DNA of 64,000 nt from Rhodoglobus vestalii (GCF_006788895.1 NZ_VFRA01000001.1:1736001-1800000), one strand, 5' to 3'. Counted from the first letter of the stretch, positions 16,520 through 26,022 are shown. Program-made: numbers and translations. Notes: generated by a model from the sequence alone, not told the origin.

Positions 16520-18679
16520 ATGGCAAACATGCAGGGTGCCCCCGGTACCGATGAAGAACAAGAGAGTGCTCTCGAAAAGTACGGGGTCAATCTCACAGAG
16601 ATCGCCCGAAGCGGCAAGTTAGACCCGGTGATCGGGCGTGATTCAGAGATCCGCCGCGTGAGCCAAGTCTTGACTCGGCGCACCAAGAACAACCCTGTGC
16701 TCATCGGCGAGCCCGGTGTCGGTAAGACCGCTGTTGTCGAGGGTCTCGCCCAACGCATCATCGCTGGTGACGTCGCCGACTCACTCAAGGGCAAACAACT
16801 GATCTCGCTCGACCTTGCTGCCCTAGTGGCCGGGGCAAAATACCGCGGCGAATTCGAAGAGCGACTCAAAGCGGTGCTGAAAGAGATTAAAGAGTCTGAC
16901 GGTGAGGTCATCACCTTCATCGACGAACTCCACACGCTCATGGGTGCCGGCGGTGGCGACGGCTCCGTTGCCGCCTCCAACATGCTCAAGCCAATGCTGG
17001 CCCGCGGCGAGCTGCGCCTGATTGGGGCAACCACTCTCGACGAATACCGCCAGTACATTGAGAAAGATGCCGCCCTCGAACGACGCTTTCAGCAGGTGTT
17101 CGTGGGGGAACCATCCGTCGAAGACACGGTTGCCATCTTGCGCGGGCTAAAAGAACGGTACGAAGCCCACCACAAAGTGGCGATCGCCGACTCTGCGCTC
17201 GTGGCTGCCGCAACGCTCAGCAACCGCTACATTTCTGGCCGCAAACTTCCGGATAAGGCCATCGACCTTATTGATGAGGCAGCGAGCCGGCTCAAGATGG
17301 AAATTGATTCCTCGCCGGTCGAGATCGATCAGCTCAAGCGTGCCGTTGACCGGCTCCGCATCGAAGAGCTCGCACTGAAGAAAGAGAAAGACGAGGCTTC
17401 CAAAGCACGCTTGACAAAGCTGCGTGAAGATCTGGCGAGCCAGGGCAAAAAGCTCAGCGAACTCGAGGCGCGCTGGAAGATTGAGAAGTCGAGCCTGAAC
17501 GGTATCGGTGAACTCAAGACCCGACTCAACGATGCCCGCATCCAACTCGACCGTGCCATGCGTGATGGCGAATATCAGAGGGCGTCGAAGCTCAACTACG
17601 AAACAATTCCCTCGATCGAAGAGGCACTGGTCACCGCCGAGAGTAACGAACCGGCTGGCCCGCGCATGGTCAATGACCAGGTGACAGAAGAAGATATTGC
17701 TTCTGTGGTGGCAGCCTGGACGGGCATCCCCGTCGACAGCCTCACCGAAGGCGAAACCGAAAAGCTTTTGCACCTTGAAGCTGAGCTGGGCAAGCGCCTC
17801 ATTGGTCAGAAGGATGCCGTGCAGGCCGTCTCTGAAGCGGTGCGCCGCACCCGCGCTGGCATCTCCGATCCCGACCGCCCCACCGGCTCGTTCCTGTTCC
17901 TCGGCCCCACCGGCGTGGGCAAAACCGAGCTCGCGAAGGCGCTCGCGAAGTACCTTTTCAATGACGAAAAAGCTCTCGTTCGCATCGACATGAGCGAATA
18001 CGGCGAGAAGTTCTCTGTCTCGCGCCTGGTCGGTGCCCCTCCCGGCTACATCGGCTATGAGCAGGGCGGTCAGTTGACCGAGGCCGTGCGACGTCGACCG
18101 TATTCGGTGATCCTGCTCGATGAGGTTGAGAAAGCGCATCCCGAAGTCTTCGATGTGCTGTTGCAGGTGCTCGACGATGGCCGGCTCACCGATGGCCAGG
18201 GTCGCACCGTTGACTTTCGCAACGTCATCATGATTCTGACCAGCAACCTGGGCAGCCAGTTCATCACCGAGCAGGCACTGCCGTGGGAGGCCCGCAAATC
18301 TGCCGTTCACGATCTGGTGCGCAAGTCATTCAAGCCAGAGTTCATCAACCGACTCGACGACATTGTGGTGTTCCAGCCGCTCTCAACCGATGATCTCAGC
18401 CAGATTGTTGAGCTCGACATTGATCGACTCAGCAAGCGACTAGTCGATCGTCGACTTGAGTTGGCAGTGACCCCGGATGCTCGCACCTGGCTTGCTGAGC
18501 GCGGCTACGACCCAATTTATGGTGCGCGTCCGCTGCGCAGACTCATGCAGCGCGAGATCGACGACAGGCTCGCCAAAGCTCTGCTCGCCGGAGACATTCG
18601 CGATGGGGACACGGTGCTGGTGGCCCTCGCCTCCGATGGAGACGCCCTGGTCGTCACCCGCATGCAGCCCGACAGCTAA
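16520..18679 (+). CDS. clpB: ClpB-type AAA+ disaggregase lacking the N-domain
   Basis: 719 residues. NBD1 has Walker A GEPGVGKT (63-70) and Walker B ITFIDE (131-136); a charged coiled-coil middle domain spans about 270-375; NBD2 has Walker A GPTGVGKT (462-469), VILLDE and the C-terminal domain ending about 715. The usual 140-residue Clp-N domain is absent: the protein starts [20 protein letters not shown] just before the [11 protein letters not shown] linker. No ClpP-binding IGF/IGL loop was noticed, consistent with protein disaggregation with DnaK rather than proteolysis. GGAGGG lies upstream of ATG 16520 and a HAIR operator at 16482. Confidence 0.88.
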   Translation: MANMQGAPGTDEEQESALEKYGVNLTEIARSGKLDPVIGRDSEIRRVSQVLTRRTKNNPVLIGEPGVGKTAVVEGLAQRIIAGDVADSLKGKQLISLDLAALVAGAKYRGEFEERLKAVLKEIKESDGEVITFIDELHTLMGAGGGDGSVAASNMLKPMLARGELRLIGATTLDEYRQYIEKDAALERRFQQVFVGEPSVEDTVAILRGLKERYEAHHKVAIADSALVAAATLSNRYISGRKLPDKAIDLIDEAASRLKMEIDSSPVEIDQLKRAVDRLRIEELALKKEKDEASKARLTKLREDLASQGKKLSELEARWKIEKSSLNGIGELKTRLNDARIQLDRAMRDGEYQRASKLNYETIPSIEEALVTAESNEPAGPRMVNDQVTEEDIASVVAAWTGIPVDSLTEGETEKLLHLEAELGKRLIGQKDAVQAVSEAVRRTRAGISDPDRPTGSFLFLGPTGVGKTELAKALAKYLFNDEKALVRIDMSEYGEKFSVSRLVGAPPGYIGYEQGGQLTEAVRRRPYSVILLDEVEKAHPEVFDVLLQVLDDGRLTDGQGRTVDFRNVIMILTSNLGSQFITEQALPWEARKSAVHDLVRKSFKPEFINRLDDIVVFQPLSTDDLSQIVELDIDRLSKRLVDRRLELAVTPDARTWLAERGYDPIYGARPLRRLMQREIDDRLAKALLAGDIRDGDTVLVALASDGDALVVTRMQPDS

Positions 18680-19512
18680 AGGAACATCGGCCGATCGTCA
18701 CCGTTTTCGGTGTCGATCGCAAGGTCAACGACCACGGGAACGTGGTCGCTCGGGCCATCACCCTTGCGCTCCTCCCGGTGAATGGATGCCCCGGTGACGA
18801 GATCGTCAAAGGCGGGCGAGCCCAAAATGAAATCAATGCGCATGCCCTCGTCGCGGGGAAAGCGCAGGCGTTGGTAATCCCAGTAGGTGTACCCCTCGAC
18901 GCCCCGACTCCGCAGCGCATCAACGAGTCCGGCCTCTTCGAATGCGGCGAAGGCGGCACGTTCGGGCGCGCTGATGTGCGTTTTGCCCTCAAAAGCGGCC
19001 ACATCCCAGACGTCGATATCGAACGGCGCAATATTGAAGTCGCCCATTAGGGCAAGCGGCTGCTCAGGGTTGTCGCGCATCCAGTTGCTGGTCTGCTGGG
19101 CGAGATTGGCGAGCCACTCCAGCTTGTAGGCGTAGTGCGGGTTGTCGAGTTCGCGACCATTGGGAACATAGAGACTCCAAAGGCGTGTGCCCTCAACTGT
19201 GACCCCGAGGGCGCGCGCCTCAATGGGCACGGTTCCGTCATCAAGCGGTTTACCGAACCCGGGTTGGGTGTCGAAGCCGACTGTCACCTCATCCATCCCC
19301 AGCCTGCTGGCGAACGCTACACCGTTCCACTGGCTCAGGCCGTGAAGCTGCACTTCGTAGCCGGCTTCGGCAAAAGCGTCGTGTGGAAATTGTTCTGGTT
19401 TGCACTTGATTTCTTGCATTGCCAGCACGTCTATGTCTTCGCGCAGCATCCAATCGACGACGCGGCTCACGCGGGTTCGGATTGAGTTCACGTTCCAAGT
19501 GGCAATGCGCAT
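18676..19512 (-). CDS. xthA: exodeoxyribonuclease III
   Basis: 278 residues of the exonuclease/endonuclease/phosphatase fold: [14 protein letters not shown] (metal-site Asn), MQEIKC (metal Glu), [17 protein letters not shown] (Asp and Asn), and the C-terminal [12 protein letters not shown] with the catalytic Asp-His. It removes 3' blocks and cuts abasic sites during base excision repair. Its stop overlaps the end of clpB tail to tail by 4 bp; it is divergent from pyrE with a 57-bp gap. Confidence 0.92.
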   Translation of the reverse strand: MRIATWNVNSIRTRVSRVVDWMLREDIDVLAMQEIKCKPEQFPHDAFAEAGYEVQLHGLSQWNGVAFASRLGMDEVTVGFDTQPGFGKPLDDGTVPIEARALGVTVEGTRLWSLYVPNGRELDNPHYAYKLEWLANLAQQTSNWMRDNPEQPLALMGDFNIAPFDIDVWDVAAFEGKTHISAPERAAFAAFEEAGLVDALRSRGVEGYTYWDYQRLRFPRDEGMRIDFILGSPAFDDLVTGASIHREERKGDGPSDHVPVVVDLAIDTENGDDRPMFL

Positions 19513-19569
19513 ACCTCAACGCTAATAGTTCCGCCTCGCGATTGGGCGCCGCTTCGGTATTCTGTACAC

Positions 19570-20121
19570 GTGACCGACGCCAAGAAGCAGCTCATTGACT
19601 ATATTTCCGCCGACGCCGTCTTCCACGGCGACTTCATGCTGACCAGCGGCAAGCAGGCGAGCTACTACGTCGACCTGCGCCGAGTGAGCCTTGACCACCG
19701 TGTTGCTCCGCTGATCGGCCAGGTGATGCTCGATCTCATTGCCGATATTCCCGATATTTCTGCGGTGGGGGGGATGACGATGGGTGCTGACCCTGTTGCC
19801 GCCGCGATCCTTCACCAGGGTGCCGCCCGCGGCGCAAACTATGACGCCTTCGTTGTGCGCAAGGAGCCCAAAGATCACGGCCGCGGTCGCCAGGTTGAGG
19901 GCCCGGAGCTTGACGGCAAACGAGTGATCGTGCTCGAAGATACGTCAACCACGGGCGGATCGCCGCTCGCTGCGATCGAGGCCCTGGAGAAGGTCGGCGC
20001 GATCATCGCCGGCGTCGCCGTGGTCGTTGACCGCGACACGGGGGCCAAGGAGCGCATCGAAGCGGCCGGCTACCCGTACTTTTCTGCCATCGGGCTCGAT
20101 GATTTGGGGTTGCCCCGGTGA
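19570..20121 (+). CDS. pyrE: orotate phosphoribosyltransferase
   Basis: 183 residues from GTG 19570. LTSGKQASYYVDLRRVSLD forms the orotate side, GGMTMGADPVAAAI follows, and VIVLEDTSTTGGSPLAAIEA is the PRPP-binding loop. It makes orotidine 5'-phosphate from orotate and PRPP in pyrimidine synthesis. The TGA overlaps the GTG of the next gene, so the two are translationally coupled. The shorter actinobacterial form is complete. Confidence 0.92.
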   Translation: MTDAKKQLIDYISADAVFHGDFMLTSGKQASYYVDLRRVSLDHRVAPLIGQVMLDLIADIPDISAVGGMTMGADPVAAAILHQGAARGANYDAFVVRKEPKDHGRGRQVEGPELDGKRVIVLEDTSTTGGSPLAAIEALEKVGAIIAGVAVVVDRDTGAKERIEAAGYPYFSAIGLDDLGLPR

Positions 20122-21176
20122 CTCCCGGCGATAACCCTTCAGGCTCGGATGACGAGCAGCCCCCACGCGAGCCAGCGTTCAATTGGGAACTGACCCCTAG
20201 CGAGCCTGAGCCTGAGCCTGAGCGCGACCGAACGGAGCCTCCAGCGACCGAAGCGCTCACCGCGGCCGATCTGCCTACGGGTCTTATGGATGTCGCCGAT
20301 ATGCCGACTGCGGCAATCAACGCGGCTGATCTTCCGACGGCGGCCATGCAGATGCCGACCCGTCGAGAACTTCGGATGCCGGCAGCCGTCGACCCCGCCC
20401 TTGAGGGCGCAACCGAGGTTCTTGGCGCGCATCCGGTGTCATCGGCCGGGCCAGAAGGTGAATCTGTCGATCACGATGCGGTGACCGCACTCTTTGGTGA
20501 AGACCGATTTGTTGAGTACGAAGAGCAACCGGGAAGCGCCCTGGTTCCTGCCGCACTGATTCGGTCGCGCGCACCCCAAGCACCACGTCCGCCGATTCCG
20601 CGCGGGCAGCTCATCGCAATTTCTATTGCCGCGGGGCTGGTGGCCGCCCTGGCGCTCGCTGCCCTCTTCTTGGCCGGTACCCGCATTGGCGATTCGCTGC
20701 CGGCGGTTGCGGTGTCGACACCGATTCCGACCGATTCGTCGACGGCAGTACCGACCGTGGGCCCGCTCCCTGCGGGAACGCACGGATGGAACACCTTGCT
20801 GGGGGGCGAATGCCTTGAGCCATTCGAATCCGCATGGCAAGACGAGTACACCGTCATTGACTGTGCCGAGCCACATGCCGGTCAACTTCTAGTTCGTGGC
20901 GAGTTCGACGATGTCGTTTCGGCCCCCTACCCGGAGATTGACGAGCTCGTGGCGCGAACTACCGCACTTTGCTCCACGGACGCGGTCATTAACTTTGCGG
21001 CCGCTCAGGCATTTACCGATCTTCAGCTGGTGACAAGTTTTGCGCCCACCGCCAAGGATTGGGAATCCGGTCAGCGCACCTACTTCTGCTATGCGACCCG
21101 CAGTGGCGATGACGCTCTCACTGAATCGGTCGCGCAACCGCCTGCGGCAGCCGAGGCTGCAGCCACCGCCGAGTAG
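20118..21176 (+). CDS. septum-formation-domain membrane protein with decapeptide repeats
   Basis: 352 residues from GTG 20118. A long acidic cytoplasmic part contains an EPEPEPER run and three tandem decapeptides (residues 50-79: ADLPTGLMDV, ADMPTAAINA, ADLPTAAMQM). One membrane helix lies at about 170-192 (LIAISIAAGLVAALALAALF). The extracytoplasmic part has paired cysteines and the ECLEPF...VIDCAEPHAGQLL block of the Septum_form family, linked in actinobacteria to cell division or wall processes. Coupled to pyrE by overlap. The function of the repeats is unknown. Confidence 0.72.
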   Translation: MTPGDNPSGSDDEQPPREPAFNWELTPSEPEPEPERDRTEPPATEALTAADLPTGLMDVADMPTAAINAADLPTAAMQMPTRRELRMPAAVDPALEGATEVLGAHPVSSAGPEGESVDHDAVTALFGEDRFVEYEEQPGSALVPAALIRSRAPQAPRPPIPRGQLIAISIAAGLVAALALAALFLAGTRIGDSLPAVAVSTPIPTDSSTAVPTVGPLPAGTHGWNTLLGGECLEPFESAWQDEYTVIDCAEPHAGQLLVRGEFDDVVSAPYPEIDELVARTTALCSTDAVINFAAAQAFTDLQLVTSFAPTAKDWESGQRTYFCYATRSGDDALTESVAQPPAAAEAAATAE

Positions 21177-21182
21177 CTTGCG

Positions 21183-21959
21183 CTATTTATTGAGCAGGTC
21201 AGCCACGCTGTCAAGCACCTCGTGCGGGCGGAACGGGTAACGGTCGATCTCGCGCTCATCGCTGATGCCGGTCAGCACCAGCACGGTGTGGAGCCCTGCT
21301 TCAATTCCGGCGACGATGTCGGTGTCCATGCGGTCACCGATCATTCCCGTGGTCTCGCTGTGGGCGCCAATCTTGTTGAGTGCTGAGCGGAACATCATCG
21401 GGTTCGGCTTGCCGACGACATACGGTTCCCGGCCGGTGGCTTTGCTGATGAGCGCGGCAACGGCGCCCGTGGCAGGTAGGGGGCCATCTGCGCTGGGGCC
21501 GGTGGCATCCGGGTTGGTGGCAATAAAGCGGCTTCCGTTGCCGATGAGGCGGATGGCCTTGGTGATTGCTTCAAACGAGTAGTTGCGGGTCTCACCGATC
21601 ACGACATAGTCGGGGTCGGTTTCGGTCATGATGAAACCGGCCTCATGGAGGGCGGTCGTGATGCCCGCCTCGCCGATGACGAACGCGCTGCCGCCGGGAA
21701 TCTGTTCTTTCAAGAAGTCTGCTGTTGCCAGCGCTGAGGTCCAGATTGATTCCTCGGGAACGTCAAGACCGGCCGACTTAAGGCGTGCGCTCAGATCGCG
21801 GGGCGTAAAGATCGAGTTGTTGGTGAGCACCAGATAGGGCTTGCCTTCGTCTCGCCACTGCCGAAGAAGCTCGGCGGCGCCCGGTACGGGTTCGTTCTCA
21901 TGAACGAGAACACCATCCATATCGGTGAGCCAGCATTCGATTTCGTCGCGATTAATCAT
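21183..21959 (-). CDS. HAD-IIA family phosphatase (NagD-like)
   Basis: 258 residues with LTDMDGVLVHENEPVPGA (nucleophile Asp13, acid Asp15), VLTNNSIFTPRDL (motif II) and the C-terminal VGKPNPMMF and GDRMDTDIVAGIEAGL (motifs III and IV). HAD-IIA enzymes hydrolyse small phosphoesters such as nucleotides or 4-nitrophenyl phosphate; the true substrate is not shown. The ATG overlaps the stop of the DNA methyltransferase by 4 bp, so the pair is one operon. Confidence 0.87.
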   Translation of the reverse strand: MINRDEIECWLTDMDGVLVHENEPVPGAAELLRQWRDEGKPYLVLTNNSIFTPRDLSARLKSAGLDVPEESIWTSALATADFLKEQIPGGSAFVIGEAGITTALHEAGFIMTETDPDYVVIGETRNYSFEAITKAIRLIGNGSRFIATNPDATGPSADGPLPATGAVAALISKATGREPYVVGKPNPMMFRSALNKIGAHSETTGMIGDRMDTDIVAGIEAGLHTVLVLTGISDEREIDRYPFRPHEVLDSVADLLNK

Positions 21960-22816
21960 ACGCTCATGTTAGCGAACACGGTCTCGTTTGTGAGGCGCTT
22001 GGTGACGATTTCGATCGCAGCCGGATTCTGCTCAACGAGCATGACGCGACGTTTCAGGGCTTGCGCGACGGCGCCGGTCGTGCCACTGCCCGCGAAGAAA
22101 TCGAGCACCCAGTCGCCGGGTTGGCTGGATGCCTGAATAATGCGTCGCAGAATACCTTCCGGTTTCTGGGTCGCGTAGCCGGTCTTCTCTTTGCCGGTCG
22201 GGGAGACGATGGTGTGCCACCAGACATCCGTCGGCAGCTTGCCCCGCGCAGCCTTCTCGGGAGTGACTAGCCCCGGCGCCATGTACGGTTCGCGGTCGAC
22301 TTCTTCGTTATTGAAATAGTAGTTCTTGGGGTTCTTGACGTAGACGAGGATCGTGTCGTGCTTCGATGGCCACTTTTTGGTCGCACGGGCACCATAGTCG
22401 TAGGCCCAGATGATCTCGTTGAGAAAGCTGTCCCTACCGAAGAGCGCGTCGAGAGCGACTTTGGCGTAGTGAACTTCGCGAAAGTCGAGGTGCAAGTAGA
22501 GGGTGCCGCGGTCGTCGAGCAGGCGCCAGGCTTCTAGGAGTCGCGGTTCGAGAAACTCCCAATAGTCGGCGAAACGGTCGTCGTATGAGTAGAGAGCACC
22601 TTTGACTGTCTCGTAGGTGTTGCCCCCGAACCCGATCCGGGTGCCATCCGCAGAGCGCGTGGTCACCAATGCTTGTCGTGACTGTGTACGACCGGTGTTG
22701 AAGGGTGGGTCGATGTAGATCAACCGAAAGCTTTCGTCGGGAAGGGTGCCGATAACACGGAGGTTGTCTCCGTGAACGACAAGATCGGGGCCATCCGGGC
22801 TCCACAGTGGCTGCAT
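21956..22816 (-). CDS. orphan DNA methyltransferase, beta class
   Basis: 286 residues. The catalytic motif DPPFN (36-40) precedes the SAM motif DFFAGSGTTGAV (about 239-250), the order of beta-class amino-methyltransferases (N6-adenine or N4-cytosine). YATQKPEGILRRII lies just before motif I, as usual. No restriction endonuclease gene is adjacent, so it looks solitary. It is first in the operon with the HAD phosphatase. A run of ten G (22855-22864) and an IS481 insertion lie within 60 bp upstream of its start. Confidence 0.87.
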   Translation of the reverse strand: MQPLWSPDGPDLVVHGDNLRVIGTLPDESFRLIYIDPPFNTGRTQSRQALVTTRSADGTRIGFGGNTYETVKGALYSYDDRFADYWEFLEPRLLEAWRLLDDRGTLYLHLDFREVHYAKVALDALFGRDSFLNEIIWAYDYGARATKKWPSKHDTILVYVKNPKNYYFNNEEVDREPYMAPGLVTPEKAARGKLPTDVWWHTIVSPTGKEKTGYATQKPEGILRRIIQASSQPGDWVLDFFAGSGTTGAVAQALKRRVMLVEQNPAAIEIVTKRLTNETVFANMSV

Positions 22817-22854
22817 GCTTTCAGATTAACAGTCGGCGAGCGGTTGCGTGGTCA

Positions 22855-22864
22855 GGGGGGGGGG
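22855..22864. repeat. poly-G tract (10 G) upstream of the methyltransferase
   Basis: Ten consecutive G on the plus strand, 39-48 bp upstream of the methyltransferase start at 22816, in its promoter region and 9 bp from the IS481 end. Tracts of this length can vary by slippage. Confidence 0.8.
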
Positions 22865-22868
22865 CGCA

Positions 22869-23834
22869 CTAGCTGTAGTTCCCTGTGAGGTTGTGGACGC
22901 GGTCTGATGGTGTTTGGCCGCCGATGCCGGTGTGGGGTCTGTGGTGATTGTAGCTGTGGAGCCAGGCTGGGTAGTTTGCCGCGCGTGCTTCGTCGCTGAG
23001 GTAGGTGTGGGCGTAGGCCCATTCCTCGGCGAGGGTGCGGTTGAAGCGTTCGACTTTCCCGTTGGTTTGCGGGCGGTAGGGGCGGGTGAATTTGTGGTTG
23101 ATTACGGGGCCGAGGGCTGTGGTGAAGGCGGCTGACCGGTAGCAGGAACCGTTGTCGGTCATCACGGCGGTCACGGTGATGCCGGCATCGACGAAGAACT
23201 GGTTCGCGCGGCGCCAGAACCCGGACGCGGTTTCCTTCTTCTCATCGTCGAGGATCTCTGAATATGCCAGTCGGGAGTGGTCGTCGACGGCGTGATGCAG
23301 GAACGAGTATCCGCGGCCGCCTTTCTGGTTGTTGTGGTTGCCGATGGTGCGGCCTAACTTTCGGTGGCCGCCCCCGTTAGGGATACGTCCTTGTTTCTTG
23401 ATATCAACGTGCACCAGCTCGCCCGGTATCGCTTTCTCATAGCGCACGGGTTTTGATCGTCGGACGAGGAGTCCCGTGCTTTGATCGAGCCAGGCGAGTT
23501 TTGGCATCCGATAGCGGGCTAGTACCCGCTCGACTGTGGAGCGATTGAGGTGCAGGTGGTAACTGATCCGATGTGGTCCCCACCGACGGGTGAATCGCAA
23601 CGCGATGATGCGTCGCTCAAGGCGGCGCGAGGTGCGCGCCGGTGAACGATTCGGTCGTGAGGAGCGGTCAGTCAGGGGCTGACAAGCGCGAAAACGTGCA
23701 GCCCATTTCGATGCTGTTGATGGTGAACATTGGAATCGTTCTGCGGCACGACGAGCGGACCAGCCGCCTTCCACGATCAGACGAGCAAGACGAAGCCGCC
23801 CCTCCGGGGCGAACGGGGCGTTAGCGTGAGTCAT
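22869..23834 (-). CDS. IS481 transposase
   Basis: About 321 residues from ATG 23834 (MTHANAPFAPEGRLRLARLI). N-terminal HTH (SARRAAERFQCSPSTASKW), then the DDE integrase core: Asp in LVHVDIKKQG, Asp in AVMTDNGSCY, Glu in NGKVERFNRTLAEEW. The last serine codon and the TAG stop are completed by the target duplication outside the left terminal repeat. No frameshift, so it is likely active. Confidence 0.93.
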   Translation of the reverse strand: MTHANAPFAPEGRLRLARLIVEGGWSARRAAERFQCSPSTASKWAARFRACQPLTDRSSRPNRSPARTSRRLERRIIALRFTRRWGPHRISYHLHLNRSTVERVLARYRMPKLAWLDQSTGLLVRRSKPVRYEKAIPGELVHVDIKKQGRIPNGGGHRKLGRTIGNHNNQKGGRGYSFLHHAVDDHSRLAYSEILDDEKKETASGFWRRANQFFVDAGITVTAVMTDNGSCYRSAAFTTALGPVINHKFTRPYRPQTNGKVERFNRTLAEEWAYAHTYLSDEARAANYPAWLHSYNHHRPHTGIGGQTPSDRVHNLTGNYS

Positions 23835-23926
23835 GAAGACCTTCGGTTGGGGATGTGAGGGTGGTACCCACATCCTGCCGGAGGTCTTCGCTAACTCACG
23901 CGATCACAACGTCCCGGGGAACTACA
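22874..23926 (-). mobile_element. complete IS481-family insertion sequence
   Basis: A 1053-bp element with terminal inverted repeats starting TGTAGTTCCC: left 22874-22899, right 23901-23926, about 21 of 26 positions matching. It is flanked by the 6-bp direct repeat ACTAGC (22868-22873 and 23927-23932), a target duplication fitting the NCTAGN preference reported for Bordetella IS481. It sits in the short gap between the DNA methyltransferase and the TrmH-family gene. Intact and probably recent. Confidence 0.9.
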
Positions 23927-23968
23927 ACTAGCTGGTACGAATGCTCCCCTGACGGGGACTATCGTGGA

Positions 23969-24607
23969 ATGGTGACTGAACCAAACCCCAGCGTCGAGCT
24001 ATCGACCAACGGGGTGGGGCCGTGGCGAGGCGAAATGCCCACCGAGCCCCACTACGATCCGGCGCTGCTTGAGCGTGGCGATAGCCGCAACGTCATCGAC
24101 CGGTATCGCTACTGGGCCATGGACGCTATCGTTGCCGATCTCGACGTGACACGGCATCCATTCCATGTCGCCATTGAGAACTGGCAGCACGACATGAACA
24201 TTGGTTCTATCGTGCGCAGCGCTAACGCGTTCGGCGCCGACACTGTGCACATAATTGGGCGCCGGCGCTGGAACAAACGCGGCGCCATGGTTACTGACCG
24301 CTACCAGCACGTGCTCCACCATCCGGATGTCGCGGCCTTCGTGGAGTGGACAACAGCAAAAGACCTGCCGATTATTGCGATCGACAATGTGCCCGGCAGC
24401 GTCATTATTGAGACCTTTGACATTCCCCAGCGGTGCGTGCTGCTGTTTGGCCAAGAAGGGCCTGGGTTGTCGCCCGAAGCCATCGAAGCGGCTACGGATG
24501 TTGTGGAGATCAGCCAGTTCGGTTCCACACGGTCGATCAATGCTTCAGCCGCGGCCGCCGTAGCGATGCACAACTGGATCACCCAGCACGTCAGCTTCTC
24601 GAAGTAG
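23969..24607 (+). CDS. TrmH/SpoU-family RNA 2'-O-methyltransferase
   Basis: 212 residues from ATG 23969. The three SPOUT motifs are clear: NIGSIVRSANAFGADTVHII, LLFGQEGPGLSPEAI and STRSINASAAAAVAMHNWI; these form the knotted SAM site. The family methylates ribose 2'-OH in tRNA or rRNA; the target is not evident. The IS481 copy ends 36 bp upstream of this start, so its native promoter has been displaced and it may now be read from sequence at the IS end. Confidence 0.85.
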   Translation: MVTEPNPSVELSTNGVGPWRGEMPTEPHYDPALLERGDSRNVIDRYRYWAMDAIVADLDVTRHPFHVAIENWQHDMNIGSIVRSANAFGADTVHIIGRRRWNKRGAMVTDRYQHVLHHPDVAAFVEWTTAKDLPIIAIDNVPGSVIIETFDIPQRCVLLFGQEGPGLSPEAIEAATDVVEISQFGSTRSINASAAAAVAMHNWITQHVSFSK

Positions 24608-24675
24608 GGTGCTGCAGCGCTTCGGGCAGGCCCCGAGCGCTAGTCTGAAGTCGTCGTTCACTGAGGAGGGTGCCC

Positions 24676-25923
24676 GTGTCAAAGCCTGCCCATGTCACTA
24701 TTGTCGGCGCCGGAATTGTGGGGCTCTGCACGGCCTGGTTCTTGCAGGAGCGTGGGGTCACGGTCACCGTTCTGGACCGCACCGGAGTTGCTGCCGGTGC
24801 CTCGTGGGGCAACGCCGGCTGGGTTGCTCCCGCGCTGACGCTCCCACTGCCTGAGCCATCAATTTTCCGTTACGGACTCAAGGCTGTCGTTGACCCGGCA
24901 TCGCCCGTGTACGTTCCGATCGCCGCCAACTCCACACTGCTTCGCTTTCTTGCAGGTTTCGCTCGGCATTCGACGCCGCGCATGTGGCGCAGAAATATGG
25001 TCACCTTTGCGGAGATCAACAAGTGGAGCCTCGAATCGTTTGACCGCATGGAAGACGGTGGGGTCGCTTCGGCGCTGGGCCACGCCGACCCCTTTCTTGC
25101 CGCGTTTGTGAACGAGCACGACCGACAGGCGATCACCCACGAATTTGATGAGGTCGCTGCGGGCGGCGGTCACGTGAGCTTCGAGAAGATCACGGGCGAC
25201 GAACTGCGTGAGTTCGAGCCGAGTGTCTCGACGCTTGTGACGCATGGGCTGCGCGTGAACGGCCAACGCTTCATCAACCCGCCCGCATTCATGGACGTGC
25301 TTGCGGCATCCGTTCGGGCACGGGGCGCTCGCATTATTGAGGGTGCGAACGTGATGGGCATCCGCGATCTCGGTGCCGCTGGTGTCGCTGTTGAGGTTGC
25401 GGGGCAGGATGCGGTGCTCAGCAACGAGGTCGTGATCGCTACGGGGGCCTGGCTCGGTAGCCTCGCCCGCCAGTTCGGCGTGCGTCAGGTGGTGCAGGCT
25501 GGTCGCGGCTACAGCTTCAGTGTGAAACCACCCGTGATCCCGACGCACCCCATCTACCTGCCCGCGCAACGTGTAGCCTGCACACCGCTTGGCGATCGGC
25601 TGCGGGTGGGAGGCATGATGGAGTTTCGTCCGGCTGACTCACCAGCCGACTCTCGCCGTATTCAGACCATCATCAACGCCGCGAGCCCCATGTTCGACGG
25701 TGTCGACTGGGATGCCCGCGAAGAAGAATGGGTCGGCTCGCGCCCGTGCACGCCCGACGGGTTGCCGCTTGTCGGTGCCACGCGCTCTCCTCGGGTGCAC
25801 ATTGCTGGCGGCCACGGCATGTGGGGCGTTACCCTCGGCCCACTGACGGGGCGGATGCTCGCTGACTCCATTACCGGCAACGACGAGCACCCCCTACTCG
25901 CCGCCTTCGACCCGCTGCGTTAG
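24676..25923 (+). CDS. FAD-dependent amino-acid dehydrogenase (DadA-like)
   Basis: About 415 residues. VTIVGAGIVGLCTAWFLQER is the N-terminal dinucleotide-binding motif, followed by DRTGVAAGASWGNAGW as in D-amino-acid dehydrogenases. The C-terminal part has WVGSRPCTPDGLPLVGATR and GGHGMWGVTLGPLTG. GTG 24676 is preferred because GAGGAGG lies 7 bp upstream; GTG 24670 is inside that site's spacing. Likely oxidises a D-amino acid or a related secondary amine. Terminated by the hairpin at 25981. Confidence 0.83.
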   Translation: MSKPAHVTIVGAGIVGLCTAWFLQERGVTVTVLDRTGVAAGASWGNAGWVAPALTLPLPEPSIFRYGLKAVVDPASPVYVPIAANSTLLRFLAGFARHSTPRMWRRNMVTFAEINKWSLESFDRMEDGGVASALGHADPFLAAFVNEHDRQAITHEFDEVAAGGGHVSFEKITGDELREFEPSVSTLVTHGLRVNGQRFINPPAFMDVLAASVRARGARIIEGANVMGIRDLGAAGVAVEVAGQDAVLSNEVVIATGAWLGSLARQFGVRQVVQAGRGYSFSVKPPVIPTHPIYLPAQRVACTPLGDRLRVGGMMEFRPADSPADSRRIQTIINAASPMFDGVDWDAREEEWVGSRPCTPDGLPLVGATRSPRVHIAGGHGMWGVTLGPLTGRMLADSITGNDEHPLLAAFDPLR

Positions 25924-25980
25924 CGCCACCGCGGGCCGAAGGGTCAGCATGACTCACGACTTCGACCCCCAAAGACGAAA

Positions 25981-26011
25981 GCGGACCCCGGCCCAAAGGG
26001 CCGGGGTCCGC
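25981..26011. terminator. bidirectional terminator hairpin
   Basis: GCGGACCCCGGCCC and its exact complement form a 14-bp stem with an AAA loop between the convergent DadA-like and rhodopsin genes. On the minus strand the stem is followed by a T-rich stretch (TTTCGTCTTT), favouring termination of the rhodopsin transcript. Confidence 0.85.
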
Positions 26012-26022
26012 TAACCAGCTAC

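Noticed and set aside
17147..18310. 387-codon minus-strand frame over clpB
   Set aside because: Antisense of a fully conserved clpB; no family features.
21956..22816. Restriction-modification system
   Set aside because: No endonuclease gene on either side; the neighbours are a HAD phosphatase and an IS.
22868..23932. Composite transposon with the second IS481 at 36.4 kb
   Set aside because: The two elements have different ends and sequences and are separated by core genes.
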